A stretch of 64,000 nt of DNA from Stenopsyche tienmushanensis. Taxonomy: Eukaryota > Arthropoda > Insecta > Trichoptera > Stenopsychidae. Below are positions 34,431 to 46,720 of this stretch, piece by piece. The position numbers and the translations under genes are program-made. Under the pieces are notes generated by a model that saw nothing but the letters and a program-made list of their open reading frames with translations, did not search any database and was not told where the DNA came from. The DNA is taken from the NCBI GenBank assembly GCA_008973525.1, contig WACJ01000527.1:1488001-1552000 (forward strand), written 5' to 3'. Within the stretch, counting starts at the first letter, position 1. Each line of letters begins with the position of its first letter.

Positions 34431-37340
34431 GAAACTATCAAGAAAAGCAGATTTCACGCACAAAAAGCAATAGTTCCATCGATGTCCTTATGGAAACATT
34501 CCATAAAGAAAATGCCATCATAAACATCCATCCGAGAGACGTTATCGATCGTGTCCCAAAATAGCCCCTTCTTTTTCTTAAATCCATAAATACACAAGAA
34601 GGATAACCCCTAAATTTAGCCCTCCGAAAATAATAAAATCGTTGACATCCATAATTAATTATGGACCGACGAAAGCTCTCCACTTTCGGGAAGGGCCCAT
34701 TTTCATTTTATTTGATACTCGATTTCTCAAGAGCAACGCCCTTTGAATCCAATCAGGATCTTCGACTGGTTAAAATAGATTTATGATCCATTTCCTAGGC
34801 GTGTACTTTATACGCTTACGCTGTTAACATCGTGGATGCGACCTCTCTTATACTAACATAAATTATCCTATTAGACATCTCTAAATAGCCTGACGAAATT
34901 GAGTTGTTGTCGTCGAACTGTCTGTCGACGAAAAAATGTCGTCGGGACGCAATTCGAATTTGATATGATGCTATTCTTGAAGCACATTATATTTCATCGA
35001 CTTTTCTTCTAGTTGTCGTTTTTCATTTTCTTCTGTAGCTGGTTGTTTCTTATCTCCATCAAATCTTCATTGCTGAGCTGCTCCATAATGCATCAACAAG
35101 TCTATATAATCTCGTTTGATAATAGTTACAAATATGATTTTGGAATATGCACTCATTTAAACAAACTGACTGTCAAATACCACATAAACCGGAATTATGT
35201 GGTCATTATACAGGTAATTTGCATTTACTCAAATCTGATAAGCGTTTCTGCTTATTCGAATTTGGAAAGCTGAAGAATTAAAATATCCATTTAAATTTTT
35301 ACCAGGAAGTAATCTATGAACAATGAAAGACCCTTTGAATATATCATTTTTCATTTAGTATTGATGCTTTTTTTGGATGCATATATTTAGACTATGCTAC
35401 TTATACAATATTCATGGGATGCATATCGTTTGTAAGAGTTGTTCTGTTACTTCATAACATAATAATTTTAAATGATTCAATCCGTAGCTGATATTTAACG
35501 AGCGTTTTCTTAGCATAACTCTTCCATGTCCAGTATTTAGTTCACAATATTCCAAAGAAGATCGTGGACTGTCATTTAAAATCCATTAGGATGATATAAG
35601 CGACGATTATTGAATTACGCCAAAGCACAACAGCGTCACGCCACAATTGCTCTTTTAATCCGACACAAATTGTCAAAGGAACAAGTGCATTTACATTGCT
35701 TGATTATCCTGTCACTCGAGATTGTTCGCCGTATGAACCCGGTTCCTGGTTTGCCTGCAGAATAACAAGAAACGGAGGAAGTGACGATCTCAAAGGTCGC
35801 AGCAGATCCAGGACTAGAAGCGTCGAGATCGACAGGACCTTTCAGTCGAATACGTACGTCTTCCACTACGATTTAATGAGCTCAATTACGCTTCATGACG
35901 CAATAAACCCTGAACCATACGTTAAAGTCGTCAAATCAAACATGAATGGACAGACGCGAAGATCGCAGATGTCTAATCCATTAAACATTACTCCTTCGAT
36001 TCTCATTTCACTACCGTTACGATCAGATACATCTGCTCGAGCAAAGATGTTGATTAATTCGAAAAGATTCTTGATTTAACACTCTAATTATTTCTGATGC
36101 AGCAAATCCACAGTGGCGATTTTCAAAATACTATTGCAATGTATACATGGCTTAAAAACAACATCTGCTACATTTTTTGCGCCCAAAATGCCAAATTATC
36201 GTGCGAAATGCCAAATGTTCCTTGTACTAGATCTAAATTTAAATTGTATGTAATATGAGAATTGGTTTCCTAGCAATTATCTCCAACTGGGGATATAAAA
36301 TTCATTTTAATTGACATTTTGCAACGTAGTTGCATTCAAGATGCGGAACGTATTTCGTTGGAGTTATTTATGCAATAAATTAAATGTATACTGCTTTAAA
36401 ATGGATTATATATATTATATGGGTTTAGTACTGTTGGGATTTGCATGGTTTTGTATGATTTTAGATCACAACCACATAAAAATGTCAATTTGAATCATCA
36501 GCTATTTGTGGACAATATGATTTATATTCTGAGCGAAATAAGAAAACAAAGAATGCGGAAAATTCTATGAGCTATGGATGACTCCTATGTAGCACTCAAT
36601 GGTGAACAAGTTACGGAACTCGCCGCGTTTCCATGATGACATGAAGGTAGTCTTCCGTTGCCTTCCTTGTCGCTTTGTATTCGTCGATTTCACTAAATAA
36701 ATCTTCAGAACAAAAATATTTCCCAATCTCGGATTTAAAGAACAAATCGGGAGTATATTACCGCAAGTACAGGAGCAATTCTGAGATGCACTTGTTGAAC
36801 GTCTCGAATATTTTTTCAGTACTTTTCAAGAAAAACTGCTTAATCTTTAACACTATTGGTTGACGCATCTGTGATGATGCAGTACATACATCACCGGCCA
36901 CTAAAGTGTTAAAATCAGCCGAATTTCCTATCGAGATGGCAGCAAAAATGCCCATCGATACATTCACCCTGGTGGCTTTGCTCAGTGAGGAAGCTATCTT
37001 AAATATCTAGATATAACCCCTTTCCTTGAAGACACGTCGAAGAGACCCTAATATTAATACGACCCTACTTATATTTTGACATACATTTTTTTCCGGTGAC
37101 GTCTATTTATCGCCATGCCGCACTTTTGGTGGAAATGTTTCGCAACGATATAAAGATCTAACGCGTAATTTTAAATTCGTAATATTTTGGTACAATAGTG
37201 ATACAATATGAACAAACACGCTAATATAAATGAGTTTGAAAATAGTACCGACGGCAATGAGATTATCAGTAAAATATATCTCCTCGAATTGCCAATCTGC
37301 TATGGGAAATTGTTATTAATAATAATGATTATAGTCCAAA
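34430..37340. other. No supported gene; one candidate open frame
   Basis: A 127-codon frame at 35696-36079 (+) encodes a basic Ser/Arg-rich stretch ('GRSRSRTRSVEIDRTFQSNT') and lies in a less AT-rich patch. An overlapping antisense frame exists, and neither shows a domain or splice context. At 36847-36911 a 65-bp unit runs from TTAACACTATTGG to CACTAAAGTGTTAA, which looks like a tiny TTAA-bounded palindromic element. Confidence 0.35.
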
Positions 37341-37996
37341 TACAATAGACTCGCGGTAATCCGACCCCAGTCTAATCCGACCCCAGTCTAATCCGGCACC
37401 CCCTGTGGTCCGACATCTCAATACAAGTACACTTAGGTCTGTTTTTATGCGATAGATACGTTCCACAAAGAGTCGCATAAAAAAAGACTTGAACTACATA
37501 GAAAATTGATGGATAGGTTCCATTAATTTTTAAAACCGCATAACTTTAAATTCGCATAAAAACAGACTCAAGTGTATGGTACATATGTACGATAAAGTTT
37601 GCCTAAACCGCCTACATTGTAATAAACCTTTTTGTAAGTTGGAAAATGAGTACGGCAGTAGAGTATCCACAATTTATGATACAAAAAGAACCGCGAGAAC
37701 ATTCAATAGTTTGTGGCCATCATGATTGTGGATCAGAAAACTAAACGTTCAGAGGTGGAGGAAGCTTTGTATATGTAGTTTCTTCAGAAAAGAAACAGGC
37801 ATATACCTATTTATGGGCACATATTGGCCATAAAATCAAAGTTGTTAATTCTGTAATATGAAGCCTTGTATTATCTACGTATATAACGTAATTTTCATAT
37901 TTTTTCGGATCAAGAGCGGTACTCTATACTCCGACAAATTGGATAATCTGACACTGCCTTGCAAAACGTTTGTCGGATTACCGCGGGTCGACTGTA
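37341..37996 (+). mobile_element. Tigger-like non-autonomous element, copy 2 (split)
   Basis: Left end 'TACAATAGACTCGCGGTAAT' and right end 'ATTACCGCGGGTCGACTGTA' are inverted repeats flanked by TA. Internal 'ggcaccccctgtggtccgac' matches the copy at 29368-29850. It is interrupted by a 149-bp pogo-like MITE at 37428-37576. Confidence 0.7.
37428..37576 (+). mobile_element. Short pogo-like MITE nested in a Tigger-like element
   Basis: 'TACACTTAGGTCTGTTTTTA' and 'AAAAACAGACTCAAGTGTA' are the terminal inverted repeats, with TA on both sides. The core keeps 'aaccgcataacttta' of the larger pogo-like MITE family. This is the shortest complete member seen. Confidence 0.75.
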
Positions 37997-39300
37997 TACA
38001 TTTTTCTGTTGAGCAAAAAATCAATAACACCCAAATCCCACGAACATTTTACTGAAAAATTTATCGAAACAAATATTGATGCAACTACAAAAATGTTGGA
38101 TAAACATTTCAATAGAATTATTTTTCTAATAAAAAAAATATTTTATCTATTAAAGTCTCTCTATTTCATATTTACAAAGCAAAATGTCAAAAAAAACCTA
38201 TTGCAGGCAATGTTGCCTTAAAAGATACTCTATTGCATTATTAATCACAAGTGCATCGCTAAAAAAAAAGAGACAGCACGATGCACATTTCAAGTTCCTT
38301 CCGTTGATTATAAAGAATTTTTATAACGTCACCCAGCGGAAAAAGCCTTTAATCAAATCAAGTGTTTTAATCACCGCAATATTAAATGTATGCGTACTTA
38401 GCTCAATGGAAAAAGCCGACTTTATCAAATAACCAGAATCGAAAATATACGTCAAAGAGATACACATTTACGATCTTGTTCCGAGGATAACTTTGATTAT
38501 GATTTAAATTTGAAAGTAGATTCGATATGATCGCCTTGATTCAAAGACGGAACACAGAAAATAAGTATTAGAACGACCGTGAACGATTTTAGCTCGAATA
38601 TTCCCCTAAATATTTTACACGTGAGATTCTTCAGTTAAACCATGTAAAAATGTAAATATTAAACGTTGATAAACATATTTATTGGGACCACATTTGTTGA
38701 CATATCTATTGATACAATTTGCTTAAAGGAACGATAGTATTATATGCCTAGGAGCATATTGATTTTACGCACTAGGGAATTTACAACCTCAAGTTCCTAG
38801 AATTCGTACCGCATATTATTTACATTGCTTTAAGGTAAACTTAACGGAAAAAAAGGTCAAATATTTTGTTGTAAAAATATGATATGATGATATGATAAAG
38901 TGTTTTTATAACGACAAACACTCATCGTGGAATTCAAAACATTACATCTGCATTGTCATTTTAATATCGACGTCAAAGTGCATTTTAAATAGAATATAGA
39001 CATTCAATTCAAATCAATTGAATTGTCCAAATAATATGATATTCTCGTCGGTACGAGTTTATTGATATTTTTGATATTATAAAAATTATCACGCGCCCAT
39101 AAATGCACTCTCATACGATCAATATTTAGATTTAAGCCATGTGGAAAATCAAATACGTTGATTTTTAATTATTGCCGAAAGTGCCAAAACAAAGTAAATC
39201 AATTGAGTGAATATTGATTTTTCATGATTAAACATTGATTTAGTGCACATGTCTTGGGTGTTGATTTATTTTGCTTCGTATCGAACGTATTGCGGCGCAA
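37997..39300. other. No supported gene
   Basis: AT-rich sequence. Short frames near 38000-38430 are Lys/Ile-rich composition artefacts. Confidence 0.4.
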
Positions 39301-39309
39301 TTCCGCCCT

Positions 39310-39520
39310 TAAACGCTTGACCGCCAGCGACTCACCAATGAGTCGCTTTGATTTTTCGTAGAACAACAAATATTATGCTAGGTACACATATTGATGAATC
39401 CAACAATGTCTTCACATTTTAATAGATTTTGGTGTATCCATTTTATTTTTAAATAAATTCTGTTGTTTTGTTATGATAACCCTGAACAAAAAATGCTCAA
39501 AACCGTAAATCATCCCGCAG
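39310..39520 (+). repeat. Repeat with GACTCACC..GTGAGTC-type palindrome, copy 1
   Basis: 'GCGACTCACCAATGAGTCGC' at 39328-39347 is followed by 'gaacaacaaatattatgct', 'cttcacattttaatag' and 'aaccctgaacaaaaaatgct'. The same order is found at 44110-44310, where the palindrome reads 'ACTCACCGGTGAGT'. Confidence 0.55.
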
Positions 39521-39575
39521 AATAGTATTTGGTTAGAGGTTCCAAATATTCGTATTAAAATAAATTATTCGATTA

Positions 39576-39665
39576 CAGTACACTCTCGATTATCCGAGCT
39601 AGTGCTGGAGAGGAAGAGCATGGATAATTAAAAAATACAGATAATCCAAATCATCAAGTTTTTAC
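39576..39665 (+). mobile_element. Tigger-type terminal repeat remnant
   Basis: 'CAGTACACTCTCGATTATCC' at 39576 and the 'agataatccaaatc' inverted relative at about 39642 are remnants of a Tigger/pogo-style terminus like that closing the element at 32276. Confidence 0.5.
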
Positions 39666-40022
39666 TTGGTCTTCAGTGACGGGGTCGAAAAGCTTTCTAT
39701 CCGTTGGAATATAGATCCAGAAGCAGACTTGTCTCTCGTGAATATCAGGATTTTTGTGGTAAGCACTTCCAGTATGGCTCTGTCTCAGCCTGGATTATAG
39801 ATTTGATCGGGTTGCAAATTTTTAGTTTCAACGGAGAAACAGAGACGTTCTTCCTGAACCGTGAGCTGTCGAATCCCGTGTCTTTGTATGAATCAAGTCA
39901 ATCAGCCAGATGAAGCATTAAAACGGTCTTCTAATCGTAATTTCTTTGATATTACATCACATCATAACCATATAAGAAAAAAAAATTGAATGTTCGAGTA
40001 TTGGAATATTTTATATGTATAC

Positions 40023-40190
40023 GAGGGCGATTCAAATATAAGCCGGAATTTTGCTTTACAAATTAATTAGTGATAAACAAAAATACGAATGGAGTATCTT
40101 ATTTTCCTATGTAGTCCCCATTGTTAGAAATATATTTATTTCATCGAATAAGAAGCTTATTGATCCCGATTCAAGATCCCCATCGATTCA
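40023..40190 (+). mobile_element. mariner-like end fragment
   Basis: 'ACGAGGGCGATTCAAATATA' followed by 'agccggaattttg', 'tatgtagtcccca' and 'atttatttcatcgaataagaagc' matches the two sides of the interrupted element at 48330-48830, without the pogo-like insertion. Confidence 0.55.
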
Positions 40191-40257
40191 GGACGAAATA
40201 TAGATCCATCGCTTTATATCTGAGGCAAAGGAACATGGAGATACTTCGCTAAACCAA

Positions 40258-40700
40258 GGTATTCATTGGTCCCGCTATTCGGGACCACGTCATGATCGTA
40301 CAGATCATAGAAGCTCCTGGGTACGCATTTATCTCCGAAAATGCCCTAAAAGAGGACAGAATGGCCACAAAGGCTGTGTGTCCAACTAGTCCGCTTTTCA
40401 GACCGCTGATACGACGACTTAGCGCCTCGTGAACTCTCATTACAAAATGAAGTTGCTCGAAGGAGAAGAAAATATTGTTGTTTTTATTTGATTGCGGGCT
40501 TATGACGACTGGGTCGGCCCAATGTTTAAGCGATGATGAATAAAAGAGGGATTAGTCAACTCTTTATATATATTATAAAAACAGACATAATCAATCATTG
40601 TGGATTCATTTAACATAAAATAAAAATCATGTGCAACTCTAGACTGGGTCGGTATTCTGCGTTTTGCGCCCCTAGTCCAGTTGCGCCCGTTGCTGAAAGT
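40258..40700 (+). repeat. Hairpin repeat family, copy C (most complete)
   Basis: It carries two hairpins: GGTCCCGCTATTCGGGACC at 40269-40287 and 'GTCCGCTTTTCAGAC' at about 40389-40403, then 'CGCTGATACGACGACTTAGC'. The two landmarks 'GACTGGGTCGGCCCAATG' and 'GACTGGGTCGGTATTCTGCG' follow about 100 and 250 bp later. No coding frame. The class is unknown. Confidence 0.65.
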
Positions 40701-42900
40701 CTGCCATCGAAAAAACCGCTCTCAGTTGTCGTTGAGGAACTTTATACTCTTCTTATAAACAACTAGTGCGCTGATTTCAATTATATTGGCAGTTATGTTG
40801 TCCAACTGTTTCGTAATGTTTCTGATTCTATTTCGTGGTTTACTATCTGCTTTTCTAAATAGTTGTTGGACGACTTATCGGTTTTTATTAAAAGTCAAAA
40901 GTCTTGGATGCTAATGCAACGGACTCTTTTTTTTTAACGAATATTTCATATAGTAAGGGAGGAACTTTCCCCGTTTAAAAATATTATATCAACGCGATTA
41001 GCGTTGTATTTCTTCTTTCTTTCGTTTGCGTTTTTATATACAGTAACATGATTTTACTTAAATCAGTATTAATTTCTTCATTAGTAATAATTTTAGATTT
41101 TAAATTCTTTAATTCCCTTAATTTAACGTCTGAATTCATCGATTTTATTCAATCTGACCGAAAATTTTAGAATATATAAACAAATATTTGGCATGCAAAA
41201 AAATGTACGAAATAAAAATTACAGAAATATTATGGGGATTGAAATAGGATGTATTTATATACTTCTGTTATTGATCTGATATAAAATTTATAAAAATCGG
41301 AATGCATGCATTCTAAAAAAATGACCACCTTTTTGAATCTGAGCTTTTACCAGGCGAGCTTTCTTTCAATTTTTTCAAACTTACATTTTTTAAATAATAT
41401 TATTAATACATTTTTGAAGCATTAATCATGCCAGCTATGGAGTCCACGCAATGCTACTTACATCGAAAAACCCTGCCAATAATATGCTCATGATAACTTC
41501 TTTTTTATATATGTTTAAGCACAAATAGTTCACTTACACCACAAACAAACCGACACCGTATTAGTATTGATTTTTTACTATTAGCGACATTTACTCGGAA
41601 GCTGAACATAAGAAGAAAAATTAGATTTCTTACCATTAAAGTCTTTTTTACGTCCCTATCCATTTTTAATGGATCTAACGCGTCCTATTGCTACGATGTA
41701 CCGATTGTATGTGAGGCTGTTTACGTTTAGATAAGATATTTGTTATCAATATTGATCTAAAAATATTACGTTTATGCAAACTCTTTGAAGTTGAGCAACA
41801 CTTGTTTGCGTCAAATCGCTACAATTGCAAAATTATTATGTGTTCAATCGACAGGTTTGAAAGTTGAATTGTTGATGGGCTTTTATACCCGCTATTGAAA
41901 TAGATATTCTATGCGACGCGGAAGCTAATGCCTTATGCAAATCATCATAAGGCCAAAATATCTATTTTAAAAAAATATCCCTTCCTTTGTTGTTGGATGA
42001 ATAACAATCAAATGCAAATATGTATTAAACCGACAAATCTCAGTTAATCTATGATATTTAGTTACATCTTCGATTGTATGCTTTTGTCTCTACCGAAACA
42101 AAATATACTGTTGTAAATCATATGGATGCTGTGTGATCTCATTGCATTTTAGACTAATGACGAGTTCAAAAGTGTATCTAAAACAACTGTAGCGACCCAA
42201 ACAAAACAACAGTACCTTGACACAACAGAAGATATTTGCATTGACCTAACGTACTTTTCGAACAAAAACTTAAATTCGACCGATCTACGATTATGAGTTT
42301 CACTTATTACTGACCACACGAGAACTTCAACGATTTTAACCACCAAACAAACAAACGAGTTTGCGGACGCCCTCGTACGTATTGTACGAGCTGTATCCGC
42401 AGCGATACTGTCGGCCCAAGTAAACACTCGCCTAACATATAACCATAGGAGCACTCCTTCTTCGACACCAGAGGATCATAACCAGGATACGGACGATTTC
42501 GTCCTTTCGTCCATAAATAGCATCCAGTGACAACAAATTCATGGATAGACTCCATCAACGCATCAACTATTGCATCTTTATCCCACATTTATCTTGCATG
42601 TGTATCCAAAAATATCTGTACAGTGTAAAAAAGCAGAGGAAAGCAGCTAATTTTGAGCGGGTTTATTTTAATTGTGTGCAGCATATAAAAAATCTTCCGG
42701 CGTTTCGCTAATATGTCTTTCTGCATGTCGAGTTCAAAGCGTTGAGATCTCGGGAAAAACGTTTTAAATCCAGGAATTATAAGAATCTATCAACTATGTA
42801 ATTAAAGATAAAAAAATTATAAACAATTTTTTGAGACCTGATCGGGATTCTTGACCATTCTAATTTACATGAAACAACATTAATCAGATCTTCATCGGAC
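40700..42900. other. No supported gene; one uncharacterised open frame
   Basis: 40850-41120 is homologous to 49020-49170 plus 49540-49640 and carries an intact TTAA where the other copy holds a MITE. At 42307-42588 (-) a 93-codon frame starts 'MWDKDAIVDALMESIHEF' and looks less biased than its surroundings, but it has no recognised domain or splice context. Confidence 0.35.
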
Positions 42901-42904
42901 AACT

Positions 42905-42998
42905 TCGTTTTATAATGAAAGATCGTATGGCGTCCGATCGCAAGGCGCTCATTCGTCGTGTCAGCGGTCCGAAAAGCGGACCGGTTGAACACGGACCT
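42905..42998 (-). repeat. Hairpin repeat family, copy D (fragment)
   Basis: Reverse orientation: 'gtatggcgtccgatcgcaag', 'cattcgtcgtgtcagc', then GGTCCG-aaaag-CGGACC. It matches the centre of copy B closely. Confidence 0.6.
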
Positions 42999-44100
42999 TA
43001 TTGCCACTCCATCTTCTTTTCTTATTCTCCATCTTTATGCCACTCCATCTTATTATTTTTTTGCAGCTATCTTAGCTATTTGTTATCCATGTTTACAAAT
43101 TAATTGAGAACGTTCACTATTGATGGCTGCCAAATAAATACTAAACAACGTAGCGTCTTGAAATTTGAAACTTAAGCGCTTTATAATATAGACACCATTA
43201 CAAACGACTCTCTAACATTTACTTTGGGCGGTTGTAAAAAGCATGACGTCGTCCGTCAAGTCTCTCCAAATTGTCATTTTTTTCTGTCTACATGTGGTCC
43301 AAAAATCAGAGAATACACGGAAGGCAACATATGCTTCGTTGACATCTTCAAAAGCTCGATCCTTGATCCCGTTTTGGATTAAGCCCCATTCTCTTCCGCG
43401 GTTGTGAGATATAATGATGAACAAAATATTAGGTATACCGGATGAAAATGTCGTTTTTTGATATCGTCCTTTAACGCAATCAAAAATATATAAACATGAC
43501 TCGCGTCAAATTTATTCGCTACACTAAAATACATATTATGACCTATTAAATTAAAGATTCAGACGGTGATTACGAAAAAGTGTAAGCATTGTATTTGAGT
43601 TCGTCGTTGGAAAACCATGTCGATCTACTTTTTCGCCGGATATCCGGAATATAGCAAGTCGTATAAGTGAGACTATATCAATATGTACATTTTTTTGTTT
43701 AAACGTTTATAACGACTCATATATAACATATGAAAAGATAATTTTCCCGTTTGTTGATTATTCTCAGAAGTTTAAAATTATTGTATTTTCAATTCAAGCG
43801 TCCGATAATCTTCTTTTTGCATTTATTGTTTAAAATATCTGCATTCTTCCTTTGATGTCCAATCGTCTTTCGCCTTTTTTGCTAGTCCGAGATCTCAGAT
43901 AGACAAAATCGATCGCTCCGTTGTCATTGAGTTGTCAAATAAGGCCTGGCCTAAGCCATATGCCTGTGATCAGTAGATGATTGATCACAATAATAATTTC
44001 ATGCATAACGAAAATGAGAAATAAGATAAGAAACATGACGCTTTTACTATTTATTATTCCCAATAATCGACGTATGTTGGCGTGCAAATGTCACTGATTA
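42999..44100. other. No supported gene
   Basis: A 70-codon frame at 43212-43424 (-) has no recognised domain. The rest is AT-rich spacer. Confidence 0.35.
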
Positions 44101-44109
44101 GTTACACAC

Positions 44110-44310
44110 TTAACCACATAAGCGTCATCAACTCACCGGTGAGTCGCTATTGCTCTTTCATAGAAAAACAAATATTTTTTAATACCTAAAATTTAATATG
44201 CTAAGAACACATTGATGAGTTCAAAAATGTCTTCGCATTTTAATAAACCTTGCCACTTCATTGTGACAACCCTGAACAAGAAATGCTCAAAACCCGTAAA
44301 TGTAATTTAT
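44110..44310 (+). repeat. Repeat with GACTCACC..GTGAGTC-type palindrome, copy 2
   Basis: It begins near 'TTAACCACATAAGCGTCATC', contains the palindrome ACTCACCGGTGAGT, and ends near 'aacaagaaatgctcaaaacc'. It is homologous to 39310-39520. The TTAA start suggests a piggyBac-type MITE but the other end is not clear. Confidence 0.55.
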
Positions 44311-44916
44311 CAGCAATTTTGTAACTCGTCATCAATAACAATTTCACATATATTATATTTAAAATGCAGCAACGACACATTTAAAAGGTCGAGGAAGACC
44401 TACGCCACTTTCTTTTTTTTATTAATGCCTTCGTTAGATTAAAAGTATAATGCAAATCGACGCATTAGCATACCAAAATTATAATTATTGACAAGATTTA
44501 TTATAAAAACGCAGTACTACAATGGTTTCCCATAGGATTTAACAAGGAAGCCCTCCATAGTCAATAAATTCATATTCTTTCCATTCGATCAAAGACCAAT
44601 ACCCTCATAAGTCCTTTCAACCTTCGTTATAGAGTTTGAGCTAATAAAATTATTGGATTTAAAACTTTTTAAAAAGTTCATTTGCTTAGCGAAGTATCGA
44701 TATTTTCCCGATAATATAATTATGAAAATATAATTTCAAAATAATTTAAATTTGTCATTGCATATCTTGCAAGTCCACATTTCTCTCCCATAATTCGCCA
44801 CAGGTTTTAACAAAGATGTATAATATATTGCAATAACTGGTTAGAAAATAGTAGTTTACATCCACGTAATTTTCATAGAGACCTCTATTAGGTCGGCTCG
44901 TAAGTTTGCTCCAATT
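44310..44916. other. No supported gene
   Basis: AT-rich spacer with no exon or terminal repeat recognised. Confidence 0.4.
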
Positions 44917-45078
44917 TTAACCCTTCCTTCACCATGATGTATTCATTACAAATCGACTCTTATAATGGGAATATCGATATGAAATATAATATAATAGATA
45001 CAGGGCTTAGAATGTTTCAGAATGCCATATGGTGTACCAAATACATATCATAGTAGAGCACGGCAAGGGAAAGGTTAA
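44917..45078 (+). mobile_element. Short TTAA-bounded MITE (second family)
   Basis: It runs from TTAACCCTTCCTTCACC to GCAAGGGAAAGGTTAA, giving imperfect terminal inverted repeats with TTAA at both ends. The body 'tcgactcttataatgggaat' and 'cgatatgaaatataat' is related to the repeats at 8290, 23085 and 61690. Confidence 0.65.
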
Positions 45079-45202
45079 AACAATGAATCCACACAAGGTT
45101 GTAGCTACTGAAGGAAAATAAATTGTATCGATGAAATTAATGAATGCTTTTTTTTGTATTTTAATGTAACATTGCAAATTTATATAGTATGAATAACTAT
45201 AT

Positions 45203-46298
45203 ATCAGGTTGGGGAAAAAGTTCGTAGCGTTTTTATATTATCTTTTTTTACAACATTTTTTTGCTTTTTGACAAAGTGTATACTATTTATTCGGTAGAAC
45301 AACAAAGAAAATCGCCTTCAAATTGCTTCTCAACATTTCGCCCGCTATCGAGCAACACGCAGTCATAAACAGCACTGTTGCGTGGACCAAAATGTTCTGT
45401 CGTCGACAGTTTGGTCGGCCTTAAGCTGGCCATACTTTTTGCTGTTAAGACCCGCCGGCGGACTAACCGTTAGGCGGGCAACCGAAAGGTCTTAGCGTTG
45501 TTGCAGCCTTGGGAGGCGGTCGACGGACATTTTGGCCCGCACGCATCGCCCCGCATGGAGGCCACGTGCCTCGCAATCTTCGGAGTCGTATTTAATAACC
45601 GAAGACTTTGATTCATTATCCTCATATCCCGTCATGGAGTTTTCCCCTCGTCGCCGCTCGACAGCCTGACAGCCGTCGTCGATCCAGCGGATCAAAGAAC
45701 TCTGCGCCCCCTCGCCTAGTTAGGGGGCGCGTCCGCCGCTGTTCGGGCTCCGGCGGCCGGCGCCGCGGCCGGCGCTTTGCGCCCGCGGCGCGGCCGTCTG
45801 GGCCGTCCGAGATACGCCGCGGCGGTTGGCAGCCGTGGCGGCAGCGGCGTTGGTGCTGCGTTGGGGGCTCGCGAAGCGCGGCGCCCCCTCGTATGCAACA
45901 GCACCTTTTGTACCAAATCAAAAAATATGAGAAATGGTGCCTGTATAAAAACATGAAGCAAAGAAAGGAATGGGTGACTCAGAGAGATGCGCCAAAGCCG
46001 AGAGTCAAGACTATCCTCCATCCAAAGAAGATCATGATCTGCGTTTAGTGAGACTGGGAGGACATGGTGCATTGGGAAATGCTCGAAAGGAATGCCACGG
46101 TCAACAAGGAGCTCTACATAGTTCAGTTACATCGCGTGAAAGAGGCTATTCAACTGAAAATATCCCATCGACAACGCCAGGCCCCATGTTGCACCAACGC
46201 CGAATACATATTTAATTAATTTATTGTTAAAACTATTGATTTTTATTTAAATAAACGTTTTTGATAAAAACGCTACAAACTTATTCCCCAACCTAATA
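45203..46298 (+). pseudogene. mariner element (transposase remnant) split by a solo LTR
   Basis: Terminal inverted repeats 'AGGTTGGGGAAAAAGTTCG' (45206) and 'CAAACTTATTCCCCAACCT' (ending 46294) are flanked by TA. The right half encodes 'YLYKNMKQRKEWVTQRDAPK', 'HPKKIMICV' then, after a stop, 'WDWEDMVHWEMLERNATVNK' and 'IVQLHRVKEAIQLK'. This is the central to C-terminal part of a mariner transposase of the honey-bee-type (mellifera) group by motif. The left half is deleted and a 525-bp LTR sits at 45376-45900, so the element is dead. Confidence 0.85.
45376..45900 (+). mobile_element. Solo LTR, GC-rich, with 4-bp target duplication
   Basis: The 525-bp unit starts TGTTGCGTGGACC and ends GTATGCAACA (TG..CA ends), and is flanked on both sides by GCAC. 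It is nearly identical to the LTRs at 53719 and 55681. Composition is very GC- and CpG-rich in its second half, so open frames on all strands there are artefacts. It sits inside a mariner remnant. The solo state implies LTR-LTR recombination. Confidence 0.9.
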
Positions 46299-46720
46299 TA
46301 TAAAAATGAATATCTGTTTATAAGTAAATTTGCTTGCATTTGCTTGCTTGAGTATAAAATCCTATACCATTCATCTGATTGCAATGAAACTTTGGTGAAT
46401 TATTGTGTGTGTGTGTGTAACCGAGAAAGTTTTTAAAATAGTGCAACCATTGTTTGTGTGCAGAATTTGTTTTGCGAGACGTTTAACGAATGCACCATGT
46501 TGACGCATATTGGTCTGGTGGTTGCCGAGGTAAACAAAGCATAGCAATCGTCGATTTGTTATGTACTTGCCAAGCGTTCGGTCTTCGGTGGACTATGCCG
46601 GAAGGCGGCAAGACACAAACGTCATCATTTCAATCACGGATCAATTCGTTTGGCGCCAACAGCAACGCGTATTATTTTATATATTTTAATTTTTAAACGC
46701 GAGTATACCCGGCGTGCTTT
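46296..46720 (+). repeat. Helitron-like/SINE-like repeat, copy 2
   Basis: 'tatataaaaatgaatatctg' lies directly after the mariner right end, then a (GT)n run at 46403-46418, 'gcaccatgttgacgcatatt' and 'tcttcggtggactatgccgg'. It ends near 'gcgagtatacccggcgtgct', similar to the 'acccggg' tails of such elements. The mariner appears to have inserted at its left edge. Confidence 0.55.

Noticed and set aside
35636..36079. Overlapping sense and antisense frames as a candidate gene
   Set aside because: No splice context, domain or repeat support; kept only as a remark in the spacer entry.
45608..46072. Long overlapping open frames (110-146 codons) on both strands rich in Arg, Pro and Ala
   Set aside because: They lie in the GC-rich half of the LTR and recur in all three LTR copies on both strands; high GC removes stop codons. 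No domain is present.
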